A stretch of 64,000 nucleotides of DNA, from contig OZ005654.1 of assembly GCA_963930645.1 (NCBI GenBank), positions 270,794,282 through 270,858,281 of the forward strand, read 5' to 3'. Source of the DNA: Salticus scenicus. Its lineage: Eukaryota > Arthropoda > Arachnida > Araneae > Salticidae. Shown here piece after piece: positions 1 to 11,429 of the stretch; the first letter of the stretch is position 1, and every line of letters starts with the position of its first letter. Below the pieces are notes generated by a model. That model worked only from the letters and a program-made list of their open reading frames with translations. It did no database searches and was not told the DNA's origin. A program made the position numbers and the translations under genes.

Positions 1-630
1 TTTATTTACGAATCAGTTACCTCACACAAAACTGTCAATGTTTTCATAAAAACATGTATGTTCTTATGGTTGTATAAGGAAGTCATGTGGCGTCCACATC
101 AGATTTTTTAATTTATATAGAGGCATTAATCACTAATGTCAAGTTACTGTAAAGGGGATAAGACAGTGGAAAATAAAATCATGTCCATTTTCTTTATTCA
201 TGACAAATGTATTTCATTGTAGCACATCAAAGACGTGGTGCTGATTCTTTTCACAAAATGGTCATGGTGGACTTTACCTCTAGGGTACAGAAATCTAAGA
301 TTCAATCAACAAAATAATTTTTTTGGTTAACAAAATGTTTATTTCAGTGAAATTGTTCGGAAAACCGATAATCCGACGGATAAGTTATATTTTGAATTAT
401 AGCTTTAACACAAACATAGTTTTAGACACACAAAAATTATATATGAAGTGCCCGCTTATATTCGTAGAATAAGTGGGATTAAAAAAAATCTTTCTTCCAG
501 AATTAAATAATGGCTCGTCTTCTATATAAAAAATTTATGTTTAATGGTTAGTTATTAGAATGGATCAAAGCATTTATTTCAAAAGTTCACGGAGAACTTT
601 AAACTAACTTTTTAAACATACTTAAAAAAA
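1..630. other. AT-rich non-coding DNA
   Basis: No open frame of note and no recognised repeat structure is visible. The last few bases (about 631-656) match, in reverse complement, the flank of the second copy of the 1.3-kb element at about 52506-52530, so the repeat may extend slightly further left than its terminal repeat suggests. Confidence 0.5.
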
Positions 631-656
631 CAAGTTGGCATAGGTGGACTCTGCTC

Positions 657-1950
657 AGTTCCCCATCATATTTATGTTCTCATAAATTTCTAGTGCGAGA
701 CACATTATAATCATGTTAAAAGAAATGAATTTGACCAAAGCTTTATACAGTGACAGAACGAAATCCCCGCCTAATAGGCTATCCACCATTCACTTCGATA
801 TATTTATCTCATTCTAATCTATTAATTTATTTTATCAGGGTCGATTCCGTTGTTTAGTTTTCATGCTACTGTTTCCAATGCAATAATCCTTAAAATTCAT
901 ATTTATATGAAAAATTTACAATTTCGATATGTTGATAAAATCGTAAATTACGAATAATTTACGAAAATTTCCTATTAAAATATTTGTATTCAATCATGTT
1001 CAAACAAATATCATAAATGTAATTTTGAAGTTGTCTAATGTATTTATAATCCTCAAAATGGAAGTTTATGCTCAATTTTGCCATATTCTGACATGTTAAG
1101 TAAAGCGTAAATTCCAAATAACTTACGAATTTTTTAAATTGAAAAAATCATAGTCTATGATATTCATGCCAGTATCCTAAATAATATTTCGAAAGTGGTT
1201 TGACATCTTTATGATGAAAATATCCATCAAGATTGACGTTTATGTGAGATTTTGCTCTATTCTGCCATGTTAAGAAATTCGTAAATTTCCAATAACTTAC
1301 GAAATTTTAATATTCGAAAATTCATAGTCATTAATATTCATGCCAGTGTCCTAAATAATATTTGAAAAGTAGTCTGACATCTTTACGATGAAAATTTCTC
1401 TAAAAATTGACGTTTATGTGAAGTTTTGCCCTATACTGCTACTATAATTTAATGTTAAGAAATTCGTAAATTTCCAATAACTTGCGAAATTTTCAAAGTA
1501 GCATATTTATAGTTACTGATGTTTATTCTGGCATCAAAATTGATATTTTAAAACTGGTCTGACATTTTTACAGTAAAAAGTTTCCATTAAATGCACGTTT
1601 AAGTGAATTTTTGTCCTATTCTCCCATGTTAAGAAAATCGTAAATTTCTAATAACTTACGAAGTTTTTAAATTCGAATATTGCAAATGAATAGGATTCTT
1701 GCCAATGTCGAAAGTAATATTTTAAAACTGATCTGACCTCTCTGCGACAATTTGTTCTTGAGATATCGTGTACACAGACTAACAAACTAACGGACTAACG
1801 GACTAACAGACACCCTACAGACAGACACCATCCAAATTTTGTCATTTTCGGGTTCCTCACACCTGAAAACGTGTAAAAAAGTCAAAAAACCGAGGTCGAA
1901 AATTTTCACGATTACCTAAGTTCCCCATACCTATAGTATGATGGGGAACT
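657..1950. mobile_element. R2 element, copy 1 (1.3-kb element with terminal inverted repeats)
   Basis: The element starts with AGTTCCCCATCATA and ends with the reverse complement of the same 14 bases. A second copy lies in opposite orientation at 51161-52505. No protein-coding frame is visible inside, so it looks non-autonomous. Just inside the right end, AGTTCCCCATAC and AGTATGATGGGGAACT form a subterminal hairpin. The body is a tandem array of ~175-bp units. The right third has a patch with GGGTTCCTCACACCTGAAAACG and an ACTAAC minisatellite, matching (in reverse complement) the head module of the R1 family. No target-site duplication is clear. The superfamily is not assigned. Confidence 0.75.
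929..1800. repeat. Internal ~175-bp tandem array of R2 copy 1
   Basis: Five diverged units begin at about 929, 1093, 1267, 1452 and 1626 (spacing 164, 174, 185, 174). Each starts with ATGTTAAG-AAA-TCGTAAATT and has the order AATAACTTACGAA, then TTCATGCCAGT, then GTCTGACATCTTTAC, then GACGTTTATGTGA. The first unit is the most divergent. Confidence 0.85.
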
Positions 1951-2535
1951 AATAAAATAAAATAAAGAAATTTTTTTTTAAGGTTTATTTTAACTGTCAA
2001 GATCCCCCCCCCTCATACATCCTTTTTATTCTTTTACTATTTTATAAACATGTTTTAAGATCCTGATAATTTTATGAAACTTTAAGCCACAATAAAAAAT
2101 TTATTAATTCATATTTTTTTAATTCGATTAAGCGCAATCAGGTGAGATGAATTTTATGAAAACAATTTTCAAAGTTTTCCACGAGAAAGATTTTTGAAGA
2201 TATAAGGATGCCAGATAAAATTGTACCGTAAAATTATAGCAACATTTCCCTCTACAAAAGTGGCTTTATTGGTGAATGTATTCTCGGACGAGTGTATTTT
2301 AGACCATGAAGAATAAGTAATCGTATATAAAGCATCTATTAAGAATTTAATAAATGTTTTAAATATTTTACACATAATTTAGCCGCTGAGAATTTGCCTA
2401 GTTTCGTTTTTCTCTAAAAGCCCCTACGGTTTACACCTCCGCTCATAAAATTAAAATAAATGGTATTCCTTATATAATACCATTTCCATTTTATAAATTC
2501 TAGACCTCTATCAAAGAGTCATTTGGATATTGTCG

Positions 2536-2566
<31 letters not shown>

Positions 2567-2702
2567 GATATTTTTCTAGTTATCCCTTGTCTCATAATAA
2601 ATGATTAACACACTACTTCGGATAATAAGACATCTCGAATTTTGATGAAAACGTATATTTCATACAGATCTATTTCTTTTTATAATACTTCAGGCTCATT
2701 AT
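1951..2702. other. AT-rich non-coding DNA with a poly(A) run
   Basis: No gene is visible. It contains a short C run at about 2004-2011 and an A28 run at 2539-2566. Confidence 0.5.
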
Positions 2703-3012
2703 GGTTGGGTTTTACTTCACACTAGTGCTGCGCTAAGGGCGTTTAGCGATGGTCTCAGACTCACCCCTAGGGTTGATCCGGATACATGCCATCACAATTT
2801 TGGTCTTCTACGGAGGGGATGGCTCCCTCAATTCGGTTACCCCCAGAGGTATCATATGTATTGGAATATGGGGAACATTGCAGCCACGAGTGATTTTATG
2901 CGCATCAGCTACCATTAGTGTACACGACGGTTCTTTGGCCGGTTCGAGTATCGAACCCGCAATCTTCCCGTAAGGAAAGGGCACTTGACGTCACTCGCAG
3001 TCACGTTATGGG
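2703..3012 (-). mobile_element. tRNA-derived SINE, copy A
   Basis: On the minus strand it reads from a tRNA-like head, with a B-box-like GGGTTCGATACTCGAACC, through the family's conserved middle (CGTCGTGTACACTAATGGT, then the GGAGCCATCCCCTCC and ATTGTGATGGCATG patches) to a tail ending AAACCCAACC. It matches the other copies over its whole length but is diverged, so it is an old insertion. The A-box end is poorly preserved and I could not define a target-site duplication. Confidence 0.8.
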
Positions 3013-4499
3013 TAGAGTGCTAAAACATTGATATTGCCACCAATACAGGGTGATTTTTTGCCACTCGAGAAAAGCAAACATTGATTGACGGAGCGTTTGT
3101 TTGTAAACATGCATTTTCCTTATTACGAGCTCGGCGCGCTATCAACCGGGGTACTCCTCTGATCCCTCAGAATAAAAAATAACATTAAACTAAACTTTCT
3201 CGAAATTTATCCAGTTATGTTTAAAAAACAATTTTTCAAATTTAATTTGATATTACACATCTTAAATGACAACTAGTTGTGTACTTGCACTAAATATTAT
3301 AATTTTTAAATATAATCATGAAAAATGTTTAAAAAGTAAATGCGAATTCAATTTAATTTTAAAAAGAACTATAATAAAATTTTTGGCAAAATAAAACTAA
3401 AAACTAGTTACCATGTTTTAAAAACTATAATCGTTTTTCTTTCACAAAATATCAGCAATCAGAAAAAAAAAAAAAAAAAAAAAAAAGTATTACTGTTGAT
3501 ATGGGGTAAGTCCCAAGATTCGTTAATAGTAGGTCAGGTCAGTGAATAAAAATCGAAGAAGTATTATTCACTGGGAAAATCCGTTCTGTTATGAGTAGAT
3601 TGATCCAGGACAGCTGGCGTCTCGCATTACCTTTGCTCTAATTCATAATCTTTAACTTATCTTTTTTTTCTAGGATTGTGGGAAATAATCTGACAAAAAT
3701 CTAAAAATCTAGGACTAAATTATCATCATTTTAGTTCGTATTTATAAATTTAAGGACTGTTTAAGGTAAAACGGTAGTAAGATTAATAAATCTAAAAATC
3801 TAGAAATAAAATATTTCTGGCTGATAAAGTGTTTTTAGTTTATCACACAAAAATTACTTTTATTAAAAAGGAAATAATTTTTAAATTTTAAATCTATATA
3901 AGTTGTTAAAAAGAAAGTATGAAAAAGCTATGTATGTAAAAATTTTCTTTAGTATAACAGTGATCAGTTATTGGAGTTCTGTAAGTTAAATTTGGATGAA
4001 TTCGTAATAGAAGGACTTAAATTAGCAAGGTTTAGAGGAATTTCTGAGCATAATAAATGATGAACAAGTTTATATACACGAATATATATCAATAAATCTA
4101 TGTTTACAGGTTTTTCACATTTGTAATTATTAAGAAAATTTAATAACTATATAAAATAATAAAAGTTTCTATCGTTATTTAAAAAAAAAAAAAAAAAAAA
4201 AAACCTAAATATAAATAAAAATTATTGTGCCATAATTACATTAAAAATATATATTAAATATCTCTTGGGAAAAAAAAAAAAAAGATTTCTACATATTTTA
4301 ATTTTTTTTTTTACTCTCCAAAGCCATAAAATTACATAAAAATAACTATTGTTTTAAATTAATAATAATAAAATAATTATTATTTGAAACAATTTACTTC
4401 CATAAATTTAAAAATTCAGAAAGGCTTGACAATAAAAATAAATAAATAAGTAAAATAAAAACTTATAAAAGGCTAAACTCCATACCTTAAAAAAAATTA

Positions 4500-4551
<52 letters not shown>

Positions 4552-4682
4552 CATATATGTATTAAAGTTAGTTCATTAGTAGGAATCGTTAATAGCAGGC
4601 ATTTTAATAACCATTCTTCAGAAATAAAATACATTTAAACATATTAAGAATTCCAAACTTTTCAAAAGTTGGTATGCATGTA

Positions 4683-4715
<33 letters not shown>

Positions 4716-5113
4716 CGTTGTTACGGTGATAAATAAAAAAGAAAAAACATGCAGTTTATATAGATTATAAAACTCTTTCCAACAGTATTTACACGTTATA
4801 TCATTGAACCTTTAATACATTTTACCATAAAGATGAAAATCTTGTGTATCTTGATTCTCAATCTTAAAAAGAAAATCAAGTCATGATCTCAGTCTTGTCA
4901 GTCTCAGTAATTGGTGATTCCCAGACCATTACCAATTGTCCACCGGATATCTCTAATACACCATTTGAGCCATTCAATCAACCTTTTTCATTAAAAAATA
5001 TCATTTATAATGCTACGTTTTAGAATATCATTATGCATGACATCAAAGGTTGTAATACAAGGGGAAAAATTAAATATACGAAATAAATAAAAGTTCCTTT
5101 GAACCAGTTTCCT
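3013..5113. other. AT-rich DNA with microsatellites and a transposon-end-like motif
   Basis: TACAGGGTGATTTTTTGCC at about 3045-3063 resembles the terminus of the mariner-like transposon at 7208 (CAGGGTGATTTTTT), but no partner end was found. The remainder is AT-rich with poly(A) at 3462-3486 and 4181-4203, (TA)n near 4684-4713, and no gene. Confidence 0.45.
4502..4560. repeat. (CA)n followed by (TA)n microsatellite
   Basis: An uninterrupted CA run switches directly to TA repeats. This is simple-sequence DNA with no coding role. Confidence 0.95.
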
Positions 5114-5122
5114 AATGCTTAT

Positions 5123-5431
5123 CGGGCCGCGATAGCCTGATCGGTAAAGCTCAGAGTTCGTAGCTGGAAGATTGCTGGTTCGGTATTTAAAATGGCCAAA
5201 GACCGTCGTGTACATTAATGGTGACTGCTGCACATAAAATCCATCGTAGTCGCAATGTCTTTCATGCTCCTATTTTAAATAATACCCCTGAGTGGCCACC
5301 GAAGCGGGGGAGCCGTCCTTTACGTGGAGGATCAAAATTGTAATGGCATGTCAGCAAAACACCTCTAGGGCTGAATGCCCAATTGGCCACTGCGTAGCTA
5401 TAGTATGATTTTAAACCCACTCAACTCAACT
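5123..5431 (+). mobile_element. tRNA-derived SINE, copy B
   Basis: Near full-length copy starting at the tRNA-like head (GATAGCCTGATCGGTAAAGC, A-box region; GCTGGTTCGGTATT, B-box region), followed by the conserved body and ending in CCCACTCAACTCAAC. A 9-bp direct repeat, AATGCTTAT, flanks it (5114-5122 and 5435-5443), consistent with target-primed integration. Many substitutions show that it is old. Confidence 0.85.
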
Positions 5432-5443
5432 TCAAATGCTTAT

Positions 5444-7207
5444 ATTTGAAAACAGAAATTCTTTTAAAAATTCTACAGTGGAATTAAGAAACGATTTTCT
5501 TTTTCTATTACCTGTATCGTGAACTGTAACGCATATCTGTATGGCCATGATTTACTACAAAGAACCATAAAATTAAAGTTCAGGGGCAAGAGAGTTATCC
5601 CCAAAACATTACGAGTGTTTCATTGTGAAAATAGTTCCACTGTCAGATCCCAACTAACAAATTTTTGTGTCAGGACACTTTTAAATTTTCCTGCCATCTT
5701 AGAATGTGTGGAATTGAAAAATTATCAGGCGGAAAAGTGATTAGGGGGAACAAGAGAGTAGACTGTCCCTACCTCATATTCAAAGTTAAAAGTTACTTTA
5801 ACCAACCAGTCTGTCGACGAGAAAAATAAATAGATAAATAAAGTAATAATAATAATGATTTTTAGCCGTTTTTTTTTTTTTTTTTTTTTTTTTTTTTCTA
5901 TCCTGACGCATTTTTTCAACAGGTAAACAGGCCAACTAAAAAAAAAAAAAAAAGTATTTGGCCGAAAGATTAATTTCTTTTTGCTTTTGCATCCAAAGAT
6001 AATCAAAACCAGTTGTGTCAGCCTAATGACAGATTTCATTTTAAAATTTTATTTACATAAGTGAAACACAGCTTAGTTAGAGAAAAAATTAAATGATTTA
6101 ATCTAGATATTTTTAAGTATCAATAAAATTTCGTGCTCACAGCACTGGTCCTTGGTCAGCGATAGTCAGACTAGCTCATAGTAAAAAATTTTCAGCAAAA
6201 ATTACTTCACTCCAGTTTGTAAAAGTTTTTGAGTGAGAATAAAAAAGTGACCACTACTTTTCGACACCAATTAAGATAAGAAAACTCCTATGGTGATGTA
6301 TCTATTCTCCCTCGTGCAATTCGTGTATGGCGTTACTAGTTCAGTTAAAAATGACTACTTACACTCTCACTACTGAACTGTAACTGTTTACTTGAGAGAA
6401 GTTAGTTTTGGTTCTTGTTCTGCTATATGCTGCACACTCACTGCCCGACAATATTTTCGTTAAGTTTTTATTATTAAATGTTATATTTTTCCAAAGGTAG
6501 CACTGATTTGAATGAACCATCACGTAATATCACTTTTTATCACACAACTCACTTACACACTATTCTCGCTCTCGAAAATGTAACATTTCTCACATTTCTC
6601 ACATTTCGTGAAAGATTCTGTAGTCACTGTGTTACAAAGCGTGACAGCATCATCTTATCACATTTAAAGTGCAAAATCAACCTTCTGTAAAGTGAGAAAT
6701 TTCTGGCGCCATCTATTAAATATATTTTGAATGAAATATAAAGAATTTTTCTTGCCGATCTTACGAATTTATTTGTTCAACAGAATTTATTGAAGATTTT
6801 TGATGAATAAGAAAGGAAAATATTCATGTTAAAAGATAATTTGATAAATATTAAAAACTTTTTAAATATAACTTCAAAAAAAAAAAAAAAAAGAAAGAAA
6901 GAAAGAATTTCGTAATGTTATTACTGAATATATCGAAAAAAATAATAGAAAGATTTTTATTCAGAAATAAATAGAGCAAATGAAAGGAAAAATCAATGCA
7001 AATATTTACTACATGACATCTTAAAGTCTACAGGATTTTTTATTTTTATGATATTCATTAACATGAATCATGTCTGACAATTTTAAAAAGTTGGCCATAG
7101 TATTTTACAAATAATTGAGATTGACAGAAAGATTTTTACTCCTAAATAGGCCAGCAACATACAACTTTTTCAATTAAAAATTTTTCAAGAAACTCTGCAG
7201 CTATGCA
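5444..7207. other. Non-coding DNA with homopolymer runs
   Basis: A T27 run lies at about 5870-5897 and an A14 run at 5939-5953. The segment 6130-6720 has more balanced composition (TCACATTTC repeats near 6590, then CTGGCGCCATCTATTA near 6703, which looks like a decayed repeat end), but no gene or full element could be defined. Confidence 0.4.
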
Positions 7208-8906
7208 CAGGGTGATTTTTTTTTTTAACTGACACTATTCAGAGCCCCCTGTAGCTCGATCTAACAAACGGAATGGCGCCAAACTTCATATGGAGAGTAA
7301 TGATGACATGGGAAGTAGAATACCGTAAAAAAAAAAAAGCAAAAAAAAAGCTAAAAAAAGCGTCGATAGGGGTAGTCGTACGCTATTATAGCTCACTAAA
7401 TTGAGAATTAGCATAAAACAAAGATATAAAAGTAAAATGCAAATTTATGCTTTAGTAGGCGACAACAACGCCAGTAATTTAGGCCATAAAAATGTAGACA
7501 GTTCCAAAATATATATTCTCAGCGGAAGTGAGCCAGCACAAGGGATTATGCGACTCACATTATCAGAACGCGCTTTACTAGTGAAGCTGTATTATCTTAA
7601 TCTGTGCAATGCATCCACAGCTCTTCGTCAGTTTAGAAACCGATAGAAGCTACGAAAGGGCCTTTATCTTATAATGCTTTGAAGGGAATGATTAAGAAGT
7701 TCGAGGAAACAGGCTCACTGACAATTCGTGTAGGCAGAGCACATAAACCTGTGTCAAAAGAGGTGACATTAGATGGTGGAACTGCAATCGTCGATGGATC
7801 ACAAGGAATCATTGCTGATAGACGCAGCGCTAGGAGTGTAGTGGAACAATTGGACATGAAGTTTTCTACGGTATGGAAAGTCTTACGGTGAGTTCTGCTC
7901 TACTATCCATACAAAATCAATCGCTTTTACATGAACTCAAACACAATGATTCTGATAAACGACTGACATTTGCTCTGTGGTTTCTTTCCAGGATAGAAGT
8001 TGGCGATAATTTCCCATGGAAAATTCTGAGGGGAGATGAGGCTCATTTTTATCTGAATGGGTCTGTTAACATGCAAAATTGCCGAATTCGAGCTTCTGAA
8101 CAGCCCCACGGCACTGTACAAGAAATTCCTCTGTACTCCCCAAAAGTTGCCGTTTGATATGGCTTTACAGCCGAATTCATAATTAAACCCATTCTTTTTT
8201 GAGAACGTCACTTCGAGAGGTTCAGTAACGTGTACCGCTACTGCACAAAGATATCACAACATACTGACTAATTTTGCAAAGAAAATGTCTCAGTCGAATA
8301 ATATTTATACAGGATGGTGCACTATTACACATTGGTGTTCAGTTACAGCAGCTCTTGTGTCATCACTTCATTGATGAAAGAGTCATCATTCACAGTTTAA
8401 CAGTTGCATGGTCATCTCGTTCCCCTGACCTAACTTCATGTGACTTTTGGCTCTGGGTTTATGTGAAATCAAAAGTTTGTGTTGGTGGAGTCACAAATTT
8501 GAGTATGTTAAAGGACAACATACCAAGAACATTGTGGAATATTCTTTGTGACATGTTGTGTACGGCCGTAGAGAATGTTGTGCAGAGAATGCACTGTAGT
8601 CTTCGGTAATGGCGGTCATATTGAATGTGGTCGAATTCCTCGTCGGGGAAATTAATGTTGTGAATAAAGCTTAACATTTTACTGTAATTTTGTATGTGTT
8701 ATTATTTTTTCTTTTTTAATGTAACGTATTTACATTGTACAGCGCCATAAATAGCCTATCGGCGATTTTCAGAACTATTTTGTTTTCCCGGAACCCTACT
8801 TCCCATGTCAACATTAGTCTTCATATCAAGTTTGGTGCCGTTTTGTTTCTTAAATCGAGTTACAGATGGCTCTGAATAGCGTCAGTTTAAAAAAAAAATC
8901 ACCCTA
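7208..8906 (+). mobile_element. Mariner-like (IS630-Tc1-mariner) transposon, complete but inactive
   Basis: The two ends are inverted repeats of about 110 bp: 7208-7319, starting CAGGGTGATTTTTT, and 8798-8906, whose reverse complement starts TAGGGTGATTTTTT. Both continue through CTATTCAGAGCC and ACATGGGAAGTAG. The flanks are CA and TA, so one copy of the TA target duplication has probably mutated. A broken transposase gene lies between the repeats. The ends are alignable throughout with scattered differences, pointing to an old insertion. Confidence 0.88.
7548..8609 (+). pseudogene. Mariner-like transposase pseudogene
   Basis: Remnant of a DDE/D transposase, which would cut and rejoin the element at its inverted repeats. 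The protein is spread over several frames: 7548-7646, about 7637-7891, 7873-8157 and 8274-8609. An N-terminal helix-turn-helix-like region (LTLSERALLVKLYY) is followed by KGMIKKFEETGSL. The catalytic block has DEAHF (first acidic residue), then IQDGALLHI (second) and SRSPDLTSCDFWLW (third). I count 37 residues between the second and third acidic positions, although indels make this soft. The frame at 8155-8157 has TGA where the family normally has Trp after KVAV. At least three frameshifts plus this stop make it non-functional. The family assignment rests on motif recognition. Confidence 0.88.
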
Positions 8907-9491
8907 TATGTAAAGATTTAATTACTTTAATTAAAACGTCTATACCTGAGTTAACATCTTTTTTTTTTTCATGAGCTACTTTACAAATAACTGTTTTAGG
9001 GAATCTGTTTTCAAATATATTTTCCGATTTTAAAATAATTCTAATTTTTAATAATTTAACACAATTTTAATTTTGATTTTTATGGTCCTCATTTTATATT
9101 GTAGATAAATGAAATAAAAATTAATTTAATATGATTTTTCTCTTATAAAAATGATTTGCAACTATTAATAAATCTCTTTTAATGTGTACACAGTGATCAA
9201 GTCGTAAGGTGCTTGCCTCTTACGATATAGCGACCAGATCACAGTATCTTTATAAAAGAGGAGTTTTAAAAATTCTTACAATTATCTAATTACGGATCTT
9301 TTTCATTCTTAATAAGGACTAAAAATAAAATATTAGTGACAAATAATTTACTTTCTACAATTTTTCACAAATTACAGAAACGACTTCAAAATAAAGGCTG
9401 TCCCCAGAAAAAGGGGACATTTGGTCACCTTATACTACGAGGACGGCTTGGATTCGATTCGCGAAAGATTGATCTAAACTGAAATTCTCTC
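8907..9491. other. Non-coding DNA with a weak tRNA-like patch
   Basis: About 9190-9240 reads like a decayed tRNA-type head (AGTGATCAAGTCGTAAGG, then a poor B-box). It could be a SINE remnant; nothing else is recognisable. Confidence 0.3.
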
Positions 9492-9493
9492 TA

Positions 9494-9684
9494 CAGCGGG
9501 CAGCAAAATTATTCGAGTGCTAGCAATAACTTAATACTATTTGTCAAATAAATCCTTCTCGAATCATGTTCTTAGACTGACTACGAACATGATTCGACAA
9601 GGATATATTTAACAAAACAGTATTAAGTGTACTTTTTTTACATAGGATTTATTGCTAGAGCTCGAATAATTTTGCTTCTGACTG
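9494..9684. mobile_element. Foldback MITE, family M1, copy 1
   Basis: A 191-bp palindromic element flanked by TA on both sides (9492-9493 and 9685-9686). The arms share CAGCAAAATTATTCGAG-GCTAGCAATAA and a central GAATCATGTTC near the fold. There is no coding capacity. It is related to the element at 16597-16805. The TA duplication and CAGT-type ends point to Tc1/mariner-type mobilisation. Confidence 0.9.
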
Positions 9685-9986
9685 TACCTTTATTATAAGA
9701 TCATTGCATAGGAAAAATACTTCGCACAGTGTACATTTTTCTTCCCCAGGAAAAATAAGCAGTCAAAATTGTTTAATAATTTAGAATAGTATCACTCTTG
9801 ATGGAGAGTGAAAGATATAACTCTTTCGAGAAGAGACTTTTTACTCTTTAGAGGTTGGCTCCATTTTAGTATGTACAAAGATATGCCTCTTTAAAAGTTA
9901 GATCTCACTCTCTGTATTTTAGAGAGCATTTTTTTTTCTTATAGTGTGGGTTGAGAATGATTTCTCGAAAATTTATGTTTTTTCTA

Positions 9987-10727
9987 CACTGTTAAAAATT
10001 TCGGTTCTACGTTGAACCAAAATTTGGTACTGTAGTAGCTGCAGTACCCAAAGTTTTGTACTACAGTAGTTGCTACCCTGCGGTGGTGAAACCACCTTCC
10101 ATGATGTGGTACTTCTTGTAGAAAAGAGAGTACCAAATCATAATAGGTTTCACCCTGTTACGGTTGCAGCTACTATAGCATAGTGTAACCACGTGTCTCG
10201 AAACTAGCTTTCAGAACGGGTCCAGAGGCTTGGAGGAGTACTAAATTAACAGACTGAGATTTGGTGAACATCCAGTCATTCGGCATTCCCTTTTCGCTAT
10301 TTTAAAGAATCATCACCCCTATTTTAACAGTAGACTCGTTGAGTTTAGCGCTGAAACTCCCTAGGTCGGAAGAAAAGTGGTTAAAGATTACCAAGCTTTG
10401 GTTCAATCAAGCATCAAATCATCGTGAAAGGTTTCACCCTCACATGGTTGCAGCTACTGCGTATTCTTCAACCACATTTCTTGAAATCATGGAAGCCTTT
10501 GCGCAAGTGCTGATACAAAGAGTCCAGTGTTAAAATATGATAGTCATCTGATAGAGAGAAAATAAGCTAAAGAGACTACCGAATGAACAGATGTTTTCCA
10601 AATCCCAACCAGCCAGTCAATTTGGCACCCTTCCAAGCCTTTGAACTCGTCCTCACTGTTAGTCTTAGGAAACGTGATCAAACTATACCATGTTTTGGTT
10701 CAACTTAGTACAAAATATTTAACAGAG
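9987..10727. mobile_element. TA-flanked MITE, 741 bp
   Basis: The left end CACTGTTAAAAATTTCGGTT and the right end (reverse complement CTCTGTTAAATATTTTGTAC) match over about 40 bp, including GTTGAACCAAAA. TA flanks both sides (9985-9986 and 10728-10729). Inside, two related blocks contain GGTTTCACCCT-T-ACGGTTGCAGCTACT (about 10146 and 10430), so it has an internal duplication. There is no transposase. Confidence 0.85.
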
Positions 10728-10729
10728 TA

Positions 10730-11394
10730 GTAGGAATGTAACAGTCTCCAGGAAGAAAAAGCTTGAATTCAAAACTGCAGTCAATTCTACATTTTCTTAC
10801 AATGTCTAATTTGGGGATACTGTCTCATTTTATTAAAAATGCAATATGGATACGCTTGAGTTGGAAAAAATGAAATTAATATAAACTGTTATTTAGATTT
10901 AAATAAGCTGTAATTTTAATGTGATGAACAAATTTCATTTCTTATACAACTAATAATAAATATAAAAAAAAATTTGTCACATTGCTAACACATCACTCAG
11001 TTCCATGTGTCAATGTAACGAAACGCCTCAACTCAACTCTTTACAGAGACCCGCATACGGCAGCCATGTTGAAATCATTAGCAGCTAATTTAAATAAGCC
11101 TGCTCATCGTCAGGCAGTGATTGCACGTATCACCTTATAATCCATATCTAACTATCCCTACGCACTTGAATCAACAAATCCAATCACATCATGCGTAAAA
11201 AATTTGGTATGTAGCAACCATATAACTACAATTACCCACTATTACACTTTATTATTATTTTTTTTTAGAGTGTCGATTAGTGCGATCGGAAGACATGAAA
11301 TTGACCCAACAAATTAGACATAGAACAATTTTCTTGAGAGAGAAAACTAACACATATATCGTAAAGACATATTAAAAAGAGTTTATATAGCGAG

Positions 11395-11429
<35 letters not shown>

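Noticed and set aside
929..1800. Regular repeats that could suggest a CRISPR array
   Set aside because: Units are ~175 bp, diverged along their whole length and without short constant repeats and unique spacers; the context is eukaryotic.
657..1950. R2 as a solo LTR
   Set aside because: The ends are a 14-bp inverted repeat rather than TG...CA, and there is no clear short target duplication or primer-binding site.
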